Source of the DNA: Acinetobacter sp. WC-141
Lineage (GTDB): Bacteria; Pseudomonadota; Gammaproteobacteria; Pseudomonadales; Moraxellaceae
Reading direction: 5' to 3'
NCBI RefSeq assembly: GCF_000313935.1
Contig: NZ_AMSS01000088.1
Span: 62,001 to 126,000 of the forward strand
Length of the DNA stretch: 64,000 bases
Below are positions 19,542 through 27,773 of the stretch, piece by piece; within the stretch, counting starts at the first letter, position 1, and every line of letters starts with the position of its first letter. The translations under genes and the position numbers were made by a program. Under the pieces are notes generated by a model, which was given only the letters and a program-made list of their open reading frames with translations, did not search any database and was not told the origin of the DNA.

Positions 19542-20285
19542 ATGCAACAAAAAAACCCGGGAAGAACACTCATCTTATGGATTATCGCAGCTCATCTATT
19601 TATGGGCATGGTGGCATATGAGTGGTTGCCTGTGAGTTTTAGAGGAAGCTGGATTTTTATTCTCATTCTTTTAATTTCTGGGGCTTTTTTAGAAGTCGGT
19701 GCCTCTTTAATTGTAGGTTTAATCGCTTTTGTAGGCGTTGCAGTATATTTTCTACTAGATTTAGGTGCACAAACCCATATTGAACGGCAGCTTCTTTTAC
19801 TTTTTATTATCCCCCTGATTCCTCTTTTTCTTAGTGCTGTACGCCACAATATTGAAATTAATGTCCAAAAATACCGTGATATTCAAAGTTATGACCGTAA
19901 TTACCGCCGTGATATTTTTCCACTTAGCGCACTAAAGTATTTTCAACGTAGTTTCTTTAAACTTCTAGATCATCATCAAATACAAGATTATGAAGTCTTT
20001 GAAATTAGGATTCTCAATCGAAGCTTAATTAAAGAAATGTTAGGCGATGATGTATGGAAAACCACTCAAAATGAAATGATTAAAATTTTGAGTCAGCATC
20101 TTCCACAAGAAATTATTTTCCAGTTTGCTGATGATGATCTTGAAAAGATATACAGTATTGTCATTCGTAAACAAAAAACGGAAGAAGAACCCGATTTTAT
20201 TAAAAAGCTAAGAGAAATTATGACGTTACGGCTTGAGGTAGAATATAAGATTATTCAGATTCCACCTGAAGAGGAGACTACTTAA
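19542..20285 (+). CDS. polytopic membrane protein with degenerate GGDEF-like cytoplasmic domain (first gene of polysaccharide operon)
   Basis: 247 residues. Four hydrophobic spans lie at about 9-28, 36-52, 54-73 and 83-100, then a soluble part. Residues 125-215 can be laid on a GGDEF fold: a strand-helix unit EIRILNRSLIKEMLGDDVW where active cyclases have their DxxxFKxxND helix, then the signature place reads FADDDL (195-200) before a strand (SIVIRK). The catalytic motif itself is absent, so it should not make c-di-GMP. It could sense c-di-GMP or serve as a structural partner of the synthase, as PgaD or Pel-type degenerate GGDEF proteins do. That role is inferred from fold impression and position only. 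Its stop overlaps the next start by one base (TAATG). Confidence 0.65.
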   Translation: MQQKNPGRTLILWIIAAHLFMGMVAYEWLPVSFRGSWIFILILLISGAFLEVGASLIVGLIAFVGVAVYFLLDLGAQTHIERQLLLLFIIPLIPLFLSAVRHNIEINVQKYRDIQSYDRNYRRDIFPLSALKYFQRSFFKLLDHHQIQDYEVFEIRILNRSLIKEMLGDDVWKTTQNEMIKILSQHLPQEIIFQFADDDLEKIYSIVIRKQKTEEEPDFIKKLREIMTLRLEVEYKIIQIPPEEETT

Positions 20286-21181
20286 TGTCTAACCTTCTTA
20301 ATATTTGTGGAATTATTATTGCCTCTAGCCAATATCCGGATGGCACTTTACAGCAGTTCTATCGTCAATATTATCATTGTGAAATTAAATCTGAACAAAC
20401 AAAAACCGAGGTTCAGAGTATTAACGACCTTTCCATGTTTTTCCCCTCGCAGGACACATGGTGGCCGATTTTTACAATTGACCAAATTAGTTCGGACAGC
20501 TTTCAAAGGCTTATTCATAAAGGGATAAAGCCCGGCATCATTCTACCGGATGAAGTTTTTAGCTTTTCTCATTATTTCTTATTAAAAGAAGCAGTCAGCC
20601 AAGGTGCAATTCCTATTGCGCATTTTAAATCGGAACAACCCCAATATTTTGCGGCCAAAGCGACTTTCTCGACTGCAATAGGATTACGGCCTATGGCTGC
20701 TTTTGTTTCAACAGGTTGGGATGAAAACTTAATTTCACAAACCGCTGGCAGCTATATTATTCAGTTTAATCCACTGGAACTTCCTCTCCCCTCTAGAGAG
20801 ATTAAACAAAAGCAGCACTTATTTTATTCGGCTAAAAGTTTTAATGGCCATGTTTCGGGTTATGAAATTATTATTAACCCACCTGCTGATCTACCAACCA
20901 CAAATATTCGATATCCTCAACTCGGCATTTCATGGAAATTTAACAATATTAATTATATAAGCACACCTGAACATATAAAAACTAGTTTTCTTGGGTATCT
21001 TTTTATTGGTTTAAGCACAGTCGTGGTTCCACTCGATCTGATTTTAACCACGACCTATCCTGACCTTCTGGGCACCTTCGGCAGCTATATTTCATGGTTC
21101 TCGTTGGTCATCGGGGTGATTTTATTGTTATTGCTGATCTCATCTATTATTAGGAGGGTTAAATCAAATGGCTCCCATTGA
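20285..21181 (+). CDS. unknown protein with two C-terminal membrane spans (polysaccharide operon)
   Basis: I do not recognise this 298-residue protein. Residues 1 to about 230 look soluble and globular, with segments such as PDGTLQQFYRQYY, GIKPGIILPDEVFSF and AFVSTGWDENLISQ. Two hydrophobic spans follow at about 235-256 and 268-288, and a basic end (RRVKSNGSH) suggests a cytoplasmic C terminus. No signal peptide is seen, so the large part is probably cytoplasmic. It is translationally linked on both sides: it starts on the stop of the gene before (1-base overlap) and its last 14 bases overlap the glycosyltransferase gene. That tight fit suggests a stoichiometric partner of the synthase. Confidence 0.7.
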   Translation: MSNLLNICGIIIASSQYPDGTLQQFYRQYYHCEIKSEQTKTEVQSINDLSMFFPSQDTWWPIFTIDQISSDSFQRLIHKGIKPGIILPDEVFSFSHYFLLKEAVSQGAIPIAHFKSEQPQYFAAKATFSTAIGLRPMAAFVSTGWDENLISQTAGSYIIQFNPLELPLPSREIKQKQHLFYSAKSFNGHVSGYEIIINPPADLPTTNIRYPQLGISWKFNNINYISTPEHIKTSFLGYLFIGLSTVVVPLDLILTTTYPDLLGTFGSYISWFSLVIGVILLLLLISSIIRRVKSNGSH

Positions 21182-22418
21182 TATTCTCTTCCTATTTGGA
21201 TTTTTAGGAATCTGGATTCCTCAAGCATTTTGGGCATGGTTAAGTTATCAGGCTTGGAAATACTCAAAAACAGCAGAGAAAGAGTTACAGAACCTGCCTG
21301 TGCCAGATAGATGGCCCGTTTTGAGTGTCTTGATTCCTGCCTATAATGAAGGCATAGTCATTGAAGATACTTTACATGCAATCGCTCAACAGGATTATCC
21401 TGCCGAAGCATATGAAGTTTTACTTATTAATGACGGCTCTAAAGATAACACCCTTGAAATAGCCGAAAAACTAGCACAGATTTACCCTTGCATAAAAATT
21501 GTCAACGTTCCTAAAGGAATGGGAGGCAAAGGTAAGTCTAGAACACTTAATAATGGCCTACCCCATGCCACAGGTGAACTCATTGTCGTCTATGATGCAG
21601 ACAGTACACCTGAACCCGATTGCGTAAGGTTATTAGCTCAAACCTTACTTGCCGATAAAAAATTAGTGGCTGTAAATGGCAAAGTCAGAACCCGTAATTG
21701 GCAAGATAGTATTTTGACTCGATTTATTGCCATCGAATTCATCTTTTTCCAATGGATTTTCCAAGGGGGGCGTTGGCAACGATTTGAGCTATCCACATTA
21801 ATGGGTACTAACTATGTTATTTGGCGAGATGCATTAGAAACCTTAGGTGGTTTTGATGAGAAGTCATTGGTCGATGACACTGAAATGAGCTTTCGGATTT
21901 TTATCGGCCAAAAACGAATTAAGTGGGTTCCCTATGCAATTGGTTGGCAGCAAGATCCACCATCTTTGAGTGTATTTGTTAAACAACGCTCACGTTGGAC
22001 TCAAGGTAATTTTTATGTGACTCGTAAATATTTACCTGTCGCGTTAAGAACACCTTTTCCAATTGGCATTGAAATTCTAAATAATATTATGTGCTACATA
22101 CTTTTCGTACCCGCTTTATTCTGGAGTCATATCACTTTAACGCTTGGTTTACTGGGTATCGCAGGCATTTCAGTTCCGGGTCCATTTACCACCTTGTGGG
22201 GTCTCTCATTTTGCCTGTACGTTGCGCAAATGTGGTTTACTCTTTCTTTAGAAAAGGTCAAACCAGAACTCTACTTTTACTCTGTTTTATCTTATGTAAG
22301 TTACTCACAAATTTTTCTATTTATTGTTTTTAAAGCCGCATATGACATGCTTAAAAATAAAATACAGGGCAACTCCCTTCAATGGTACAAAACGGAACGT
22401 AGCAAGGAGAAAAAATAA
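21168..22418 (+). CDS. membrane-embedded processive glycosyltransferase, family 2
   Basis: 416 residues, the likely polymerising synthase of the locus. An N-terminal span (about 5-25) precedes a GT-A domain with SVLIPAYNEG (53-62), the uridine-binding INDGS (D89), DAD (D143-D145), the catalytic-base region VDDTEM (D236-E239) and QRSRW (Q273-W277), the signature of processive synthases such as PgaC, BcsA and NfrB. Three to four more spans follow from about residue 300. There is no PilZ and no MshEN domain, so any c-di-GMP control must come from a partner. The sugar nucleotide is not readable from motifs. A convergent UDP-GlcNAc 2-epimerase gene next door suggests UDP-ManNAc or UDP-GlcNAc. Confidence 0.88.
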   Translation: MAPIDILFLFGFLGIWIPQAFWAWLSYQAWKYSKTAEKELQNLPVPDRWPVLSVLIPAYNEGIVIEDTLHAIAQQDYPAEAYEVLLINDGSKDNTLEIAEKLAQIYPCIKIVNVPKGMGGKGKSRTLNNGLPHATGELIVVYDADSTPEPDCVRLLAQTLLADKKLVAVNGKVRTRNWQDSILTRFIAIEFIFFQWIFQGGRWQRFELSTLMGTNYVIWRDALETLGGFDEKSLVDDTEMSFRIFIGQKRIKWVPYAIGWQQDPPSLSVFVKQRSRWTQGNFYVTRKYLPVALRTPFPIGIEILNNIMCYILFVPALFWSHITLTLGLLGIAGISVPGPFTTLWGLSFCLYVAQMWFTLSLEKVKPELYFYSVLSYVSYSQIFLFIVFKAAYDMLKNKIQGNSLQWYKTERSKEKK

Positions 22419-24263
22419 ATGAAATACCCTTCAAATTTCTACCAAATGGTTCAAGTACTCCTTGCCAGCACCAGTTTTATATTTATTGCTCCTAGTTATG
22501 CAAATACATGGAAACTGGATGATATTAGTACCTCAACCAAATATACGGTCGAGCCACATTTTTTCTATATTGGAAAAGGTGCCCAATGGGAAAAAACGCA
22601 GTTTTCAAGTGATTATTCGACTGGAAGTGATACAACTTTATTAGTTAAATATGATGATAAGCTCATCTACAACACAACGCTGAGTGGCGATGGTCAATTT
22701 AAATTTGATATTCCCCCAAGTCAAAGTGGTTTCCACCGTCTAGATTTTATTATTCAGCAATATTCTAAGCCTACCTCTTTAAATCAAACCAAAGAAACAT
22801 TCTGTACAGAAGATATTGATCATTTAACTTATTTAAGTAACTCTCAAATCGATTTTACGCCTATTCGCAACGAATACCGCTTAAAAGACTTACCCGATGC
22901 CTTATTTAACCCGCAAGCAAGACGACCTACCCCATTTGTTGGCATCTTAAAATATAATCGTAAAGAAATTACAGAAGCTTCCATGCTTGCTAGGCTAGCT
23001 AGTTCGTGGAGTTCTATAACACCAATAGAATGGGTCGATTCAGGACAAATCAACTTAAATCCTGAAACCAATTTTATTATTGAAGTGAACCACTCAGCTA
23101 CTCCACTCAAAGGAGGTGCTTTAGTCCAAATTGCAAAACCAGCAGACGGCGTGGCAACTCTTTCAATTACCTATCACACCCAACAAGAACTCACTGCTGC
23201 CATAAATGGATTAATTAATCCTTCTTATGTCCAGCAACTTAATACAGGAAGTGCAGTTTTCCCTACAACAATTTCCAATCCGACTTGGGCGCAATTTAAA
23301 AAAATTAATACACTTGCAGACTTAGGTATTGAAGACTTCAGATTAAATCACGCTGAAAAGAACTTATTTCTTGATTTCCCGGCAGTATGGCAACCCACCG
23401 ATATCTTGCAAGGACAAATTGCACTTCGAATTCAAAGTGGTTTATTGCAAGGTTCAAATATTACGGCTTGGATTGATGGCGGTCTCGCAGGAAGTATGAA
23501 AACAGCCGACCTTGCTTCAGATCCGGTAAACCGTCAATTCAATATTTTTGCCAAAGCGATTTCAAATACGACTAATTTTAGTCTAAAACTTGAGAATTCA
23601 GTCATTGCTAACTCTCAGTGTCTACCCAATGCCCATGGGTCACTCTGGATTGATACAGCCAAATCTACTTTAAAACTACCGCATAAACTCAAAAATGGCG
23701 TAGCTGCAATTTCAATGACTTTGGCAACCACCCCAACCATTGCGATTGATGACCAATCTGGTGCCTTAAATATTGCTATTGTGTTAGGACAAGTTGCTAA
23801 AAAAATGCTTTTAACACAAGCACCAATGCCTTTGAATCTAGTTCGTTATACATCCAATGCCCCACAATCAATAAATGTTCGAGTGAATAAAGATATTTAT
23901 AAACAGCAAGTATTAATGCATCAAGATATTATTTATGCACCTGCCGCTGTGAATGGGTTTATTGTGAGTTATAACAATAACCGTTTTGATGTTATTACCG
24001 ATTCAGAAGGTGGTGCACAAAGCTTTATGCATCTTTGGGAAAAAATACAGCATAAAATTCCAAATAATGTGACCAAAATGTTGGTTTCAGAAAATGGGAA
24101 TATTTATGTTTTACAAAAACTCATTGTCGGCAATCAAAAAGCACCTTTAGTTCAACAATCTTCGTTCTTCTTATTGGTTATGATTATATCTGCCATTATG
24201 ATAATAATTATCTTCTTGTGGTACTGGTTAAGACGAAATAATGAAAAAACAGATACCAATTAA
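22419..24263 (+). CDS. BcsB-like periplasmic, membrane-anchored synthase subunit
   Basis: 614 residues, starting directly behind the stop of the glycosyltransferase. A signal peptide (about 1-29, ending SYAN) leads into a long beta-rich periplasmic region, and a single span (about 582-605) plus a charged cytoplasmic tail closes it. This matches BcsB-type subunits, which guide the polymer out of the synthase: alternating carbohydrate-binding-like and flavodoxin-like parts, here with FIIEVNHS and the helix QELTAAINGL. It is shorter than typical BcsB (about 750-800). The call rests on architecture and on its place after the synthase, not on a decisive motif. It overlaps the next gene by 23 bases. 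Confidence 0.72.
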   Translation: MKYPSNFYQMVQVLLASTSFIFIAPSYANTWKLDDISTSTKYTVEPHFFYIGKGAQWEKTQFSSDYSTGSDTTLLVKYDDKLIYNTTLSGDGQFKFDIPPSQSGFHRLDFIIQQYSKPTSLNQTKETFCTEDIDHLTYLSNSQIDFTPIRNEYRLKDLPDALFNPQARRPTPFVGILKYNRKEITEASMLARLASSWSSITPIEWVDSGQINLNPETNFIIEVNHSATPLKGGALVQIAKPADGVATLSITYHTQQELTAAINGLINPSYVQQLNTGSAVFPTTISNPTWAQFKKINTLADLGIEDFRLNHAEKNLFLDFPAVWQPTDILQGQIALRIQSGLLQGSNITAWIDGGLAGSMKTADLASDPVNRQFNIFAKAISNTTNFSLKLENSVIANSQCLPNAHGSLWIDTAKSTLKLPHKLKNGVAAISMTLATTPTIAIDDQSGALNIAIVLGQVAKKMLLTQAPMPLNLVRYTSNAPQSINVRVNKDIYKQQVLMHQDIIYAPAAVNGFIVSYNNNRFDVITDSEGGAQSFMHLWEKIQHKIPNNVTKMLVSENGNIYVLQKLIVGNQKAPLVQQSSFFLLVMIISAIMIIIIFLWYWLRRNNEKTDTN

Positions 24264-25161
24264 AATAGCTGCTTTTATTATTTTAATTATATGTAGTGTC
24301 ATGGTTTACGCGGGGTTGTTCAAACATCAAGGACAAGCCCCGCGTATTGAAGGAATTTTTTGGCAGCCTGACAATAACACTAGTCCACCAGAGGGAAACT
24401 GGCATTACTTGGGTGTCAATACATTTGTTCCTCAGTGGTCTGTTGTTGAGTCTAAATCATGGTGGAAAGAATCAAACTTTCCTCAATGGGAAAAAGCCAT
24501 TAATTTAGAAAAAATTAAACAAGAGCCATGGGCTAAAAATGTAATTTTGGGCTTAGCAGGCGAATATAACGAACCTAAAGCTCGAGCAAATGTAACTGAA
24601 TTAGGGGAAAAATCTGCTCAAATTATAAAAGAGCAAAAAACAGCGCTTAAAGGTTATTATTTTCCAGTAGAGGCAGATCCAACTTGGTTAAGAGTAAGTG
24701 CTTTAGGTCAGGTTTTAACCACGCTCCCAGTACCAGTTTGGGTGAGTATTTATAGTGGTGAAAGCGAACCCGAACATTATGATTTATGGGTTAAAAGCTG
24801 GTTACCGGAACATAACGGCGTTTTCTTCCAAGATGGGGTTGGTGTAGGTGTAAGATCACCTAAGCAAGCCAAACATATTTTAGACCAACTTGAACAAAGG
24901 CTTGGAAAAGATAAAGTCATTATAGTGCTAGAAGCTTTTAGAGTGAAAAATAATGGGCAATTTAGAGCCGCATATCCTTGGGAGATTATTTCTCAACTAA
25001 AAGCATATGAAGGTAAAACCGTCTATATTTTTGATGGTCCACACTACATGAATCGCTGGTGCGTTAATATTGTGAGCTTGTGGTACCGACTCACTTATGG
25101 GGGTAAAAGCACCTTCATAAATGAGAATAAATCCTTAGCTCACAATTATGCTAATTCATAA
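24241..25161 (+). CDS. membrane-anchored periplasmic protein, possible TIM-barrel glycan-active enzyme (DUF4434-like)
   Basis: 306 residues. One N-terminal span (about 9-26) is followed by a soluble domain with repeated strand-helix units resembling a glycoside-hydrolase-type barrel: GIFWQPD, GVNTFVPQWS, LGLAGEYNEP, GYYFPVEADPTW, PVWVSIYSG, GVFFQDGVGVG and YIFDGPHYM. Acidic residues at strand ends (E in FPVEAD, D in FQDGV, E in VLEAF) could be catalytic, but no family is certain. The fold pattern recalls DUF4434. By position it would cut, trim or bind the nascent polysaccharide in the periplasm, like the hydrolases and lyases of the cellulose, alginate and PNAG systems. Its last 16 bases overlap tail to tail with the epimerase gene. 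Confidence 0.68.
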   Translation: MKKQIPIKIAAFIILIICSVMVYAGLFKHQGQAPRIEGIFWQPDNNTSPPEGNWHYLGVNTFVPQWSVVESKSWWKESNFPQWEKAINLEKIKQEPWAKNVILGLAGEYNEPKARANVTELGEKSAQIIKEQKTALKGYYFPVEADPTWLRVSALGQVLTTLPVPVWVSIYSGESEPEHYDLWVKSWLPEHNGVFFQDGVGVGVRSPKQAKHILDQLEQRLGKDKVIIVLEAFRVKNNGQFRAAYPWEIISQLKAYEGKTVYIFDGPHYMNRWCVNIVSLWYRLTYGGKSTFINENKSLAHNYANS

Positions 25162-26288
25162 GATTTAGCAATTTGATCGAGAATACGCCGAGCAGCTTGC
25201 CCGTCACCAAATGGATTTTCTACATGTGCCATTTTTTCATAGTGCTGTTGGTCGGTGAGTAGCTTTTCAGCTTCTTCAATAATTTTTTGCTGGTTTGTAC
25301 CCACCAAAACACCTGCTCCAACTTCAACAACTTCAGGTCGTTCTGTAGTGTCTCGCAAGATTAAAACTGGCTTATTAAATGATGGACTCTCTTCTTGTAA
25401 ACCACCTGAATCCGTCAAAATAAAAGTAGATCGATCTATCACTGCCAATAAACTTGGATAATCTAATGGTTTAACAAGATGGATTTGAGGATGATCATTA
25501 AACTTATTATGGACGACATCATGTACTGCCGGGTTTAAATGGACTGGCCAAATAAAATGTAAATCAGGATGTTTGTTAGCTAAATGCTCAACCGCATTAC
25601 AAATATTTTGAATTCCTTCTCCAAAGTTTTCACGGCGATGAGCCGTAATAAGTACAACTTTGTCATTTTGTTTTAACTGAATTCCATAGGGTTCAAGCTG
25701 ATTTTTCAAACCCGATTTTTTAGAAATTAATTTGCGTCCTAAATATACGGCATCAACAACGGTATTGCCTGTAACAGTAATGAGCTCTGACGGAATTTGC
25801 TCATTAAGTAAATTTCTTTTTGATTGTTCAGTCGGGGCAAAATGCCATTTGGTAATACGAGAAACTAACTGACGATTTCCCTCTTCTGGAAAAGGATGAT
25901 CTAAATCATAAGAACGTAAACCAGCTTCGACATGCGCAACAGGAACTTTCATTGAAAACGCAACTAAACCTGCCGCTAAAACAGTTGTTGTATCTCCCTG
26001 AATAACAATTGCATCTCTTTTTTGCCCATCAGTGTATACATTCTCGATTTGGCTCAAACCATGTATTAATAGCTGATTTAAACTTTGTCCAGCATTCATA
26101 ATTTTAAGACGGTGATCAATTTCAACCCCAAAGAAATCTATCGCATCTCTTACCAATTCGTCATGTTGCCCAGTAAAAATGACTTCAACTTGAAAGCGAG
26201 GGTCTTGTTTTGCCAATAAAATAACAGGAGCAAGTTTGATTAATTCAGGACGGGTTCCAAATACAATAGATATAAAAACTTTCTTCAT
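25146..26288 (-). CDS. wecB: UDP-N-acetylglucosamine 2-epimerase, non-hydrolysing
   Basis: 380 residues, two Rossmann-like domains. Landmarks are VFGTRPELIKLAPVI at the N terminus, VIQGDTTTVLA, HVEAGLRSYD, TAHRRENFG and TDSGGLQEESP, all standard for WecB/MnaA. It interconverts UDP-GlcNAc and UDP-ManNAc in the cytoplasm. No UDP-ManNAc dehydrogenase (wecC) is adjacent, so the product is more likely used as ManNAc than as ManNAcA. It shares a leftward unit with the outer-membrane barrel gene (1-base spacing) and converges on the synthase operon, which suggests that it supplies the donor for that polymer. An AAGGA ribosome site precedes the ATG. Confidence 0.93.
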   Translation of the reverse strand: MKKVFISIVFGTRPELIKLAPVILLAKQDPRFQVEVIFTGQHDELVRDAIDFFGVEIDHRLKIMNAGQSLNQLLIHGLSQIENVYTDGQKRDAIVIQGDTTTVLAAGLVAFSMKVPVAHVEAGLRSYDLDHPFPEEGNRQLVSRITKWHFAPTEQSKRNLLNEQIPSELITVTGNTVVDAVYLGRKLISKKSGLKNQLEPYGIQLKQNDKVVLITAHRRENFGEGIQNICNAVEHLANKHPDLHFIWPVHLNPAVHDVVHNKFNDHPQIHLVKPLDYPSLLAVIDRSTFILTDSGGLQEESPSFNKPVLILRDTTERPEVVEVGAGVLVGTNQQKIIEEAEKLLTDQQHYEKMAHVENPFGDGQAARRILDQIAKSYELA

Positions 26289-26289
26289 T

Positions 26290-27507
26290 TTAGAAATCCT
26301 TATAAAAGACGAGTTCTACTCGAGTATTGTTGTAATGATCTTTTGTATTTACTGGCACATCTTTAAAGTAATTGCCATATAGTCGTTCTACACGTAATTT
26401 TATAGGTTGATAATTAAAAGGCTGCCATGAAATGCCTGGGCCATATTCGAATAAATTATTGTAATATTCATCTTTACTGTCAGCCAAGCCATGCAACTTC
26501 ACATAAGCCTGTACATTTCCATTTTCGCCTTTATAGACATTTAAGCCCGTACGTAAGCGCAAATCGCCAATAACGTTATAATCTTCTCTAGAATAAGTCG
26601 CTGCATTGCCATATAAGTCGGTAAAGTAATCATTAAAGCAAAGTGCATAATTACAATTATTTTGAGAATACCATTCTTGATAACCTGTCACCCCACCGAC
26701 CACACTTTCACGAAATTTATCTCTATTTCGATCAATCAGATCGTAGCTTCCCCCCACCTCTAAATACATGCGCACAGGTATAGATGTCCAAGGCTGATAA
26801 TTAGCGCCCACACCTAGAGTTACTGCATTTTCATCAATAATTTCAGGTCGTACACCACCTTGAGATTGAGTATCGCGGTTTAGGTTTAAAAAGCCATACA
26901 CCTGTGCTCGACCATTATCAAGATTCTTACCATAACGGGCTTTCAGTGGGAAAATCACATCGTCATAACGCGACTCATATGAAGGTGCAAAATAAACATC
27001 ACGGAAATAAGTTTTGACCTCCCCACCACTCAGATTTTTTACAGCTTGTGTCGCTTTATTGGCAATATCAGTATCTTTAGATTGCGTAAGCTCCTTAAAA
27101 ACTAGTAAAGCTTCTTTATTATTTTTCTGAGAATTAAGCAGATACGCTTCTTGTAATTTTAAATTATCGTCAGCTGGGTCTAATGCCTCTGCTTTTCTTA
27201 AACTTTGTAAAGCTGCTTCTTGTTTCCCTATTCTAATCTGTAAATAAGTTAAACTTTTCCATACCTTAATATCTTGTGGAGTCATATCTCCGAGTTCTAA
27301 TAATAATTTCTCAGCATTTTCCGGTTGAGTCTTCTCAATTTTATAAAATTGATCCCATTTATCATAAATTGGATTACCTGGTTTATATTCTTGATTAACA
27401 ATCTCTTGGGCAAATGTAGTCTCCATACTTAAGAGGCCTAAAGCTGGACAGATTGAACCGATAACGATAAAGGAACGGGTTAGAGATTTTATTGTTTTGC
27501 TATTCAT
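26290..27507 (-). CDS. TPR plus outer-membrane beta-barrel protein, probable polysaccharide export porin
   Basis: 405 residues. A signal peptide (about 1-34, TTFAQE) is followed by an alpha-helical repeat part (about 45-160: EAALQSLRKAEALDPADDNLKLQEAYLL is TPR-like). From about 165 to the end alternating amphipathic strands rich in Tyr/Asn/Arg close with a terminal phenylalanine (FYKDF), the outer-membrane insertion signal. This is the plan of PgaA, BcsC and the C-terminal part of the phage-N4 receptor NfrA, but in a compact form with far fewer TPRs than those proteins. It should carry the polymer across the outer membrane. AGAGG lies at normal distance from the ATG. It is first in the leftward unit with the epimerase. 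Confidence 0.75.
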   Translation of the reverse strand: MNSKTIKSLTRSFIVIGSICPALGLLSMETTFAQEIVNQEYKPGNPIYDKWDQFYKIEKTQPENAEKLLLELGDMTPQDIKVWKSLTYLQIRIGKQEAALQSLRKAEALDPADDNLKLQEAYLLNSQKNNKEALLVFKELTQSKDTDIANKATQAVKNLSGGEVKTYFRDVYFAPSYESRYDDVIFPLKARYGKNLDNGRAQVYGFLNLNRDTQSQGGVRPEIIDENAVTLGVGANYQPWTSIPVRMYLEVGGSYDLIDRNRDKFRESVVGGVTGYQEWYSQNNCNYALCFNDYFTDLYGNAATYSREDYNVIGDLRLRTGLNVYKGENGNVQAYVKLHGLADSKDEYYNNLFEYGPGISWQPFNYQPIKLRVERLYGNYFKDVPVNTKDHYNNTRVELVFYKDF

Positions 27508-27773
27508 CGAGACCTCTAGAGTAAATTGAATAGAATCTAAGCGTAGAAATAAAGTTAAAATTTAATCAATAAATACTATAGTCAAGCTCATAAATTACAC
27601 GATTTAGGTAAATGGAAGAATCCCATAAGTTAGACATTTTATCTCCTTTTATATTATGTTTTAAAAAGTACTTATCTGATTGTTTTTCCTATAATGACAC
27701 ATTTTTTAATCGTATTATTGTAAATAATCTTATAGGATAAGATAAAAAGTTATAACTACAATTAGGTAAAATC

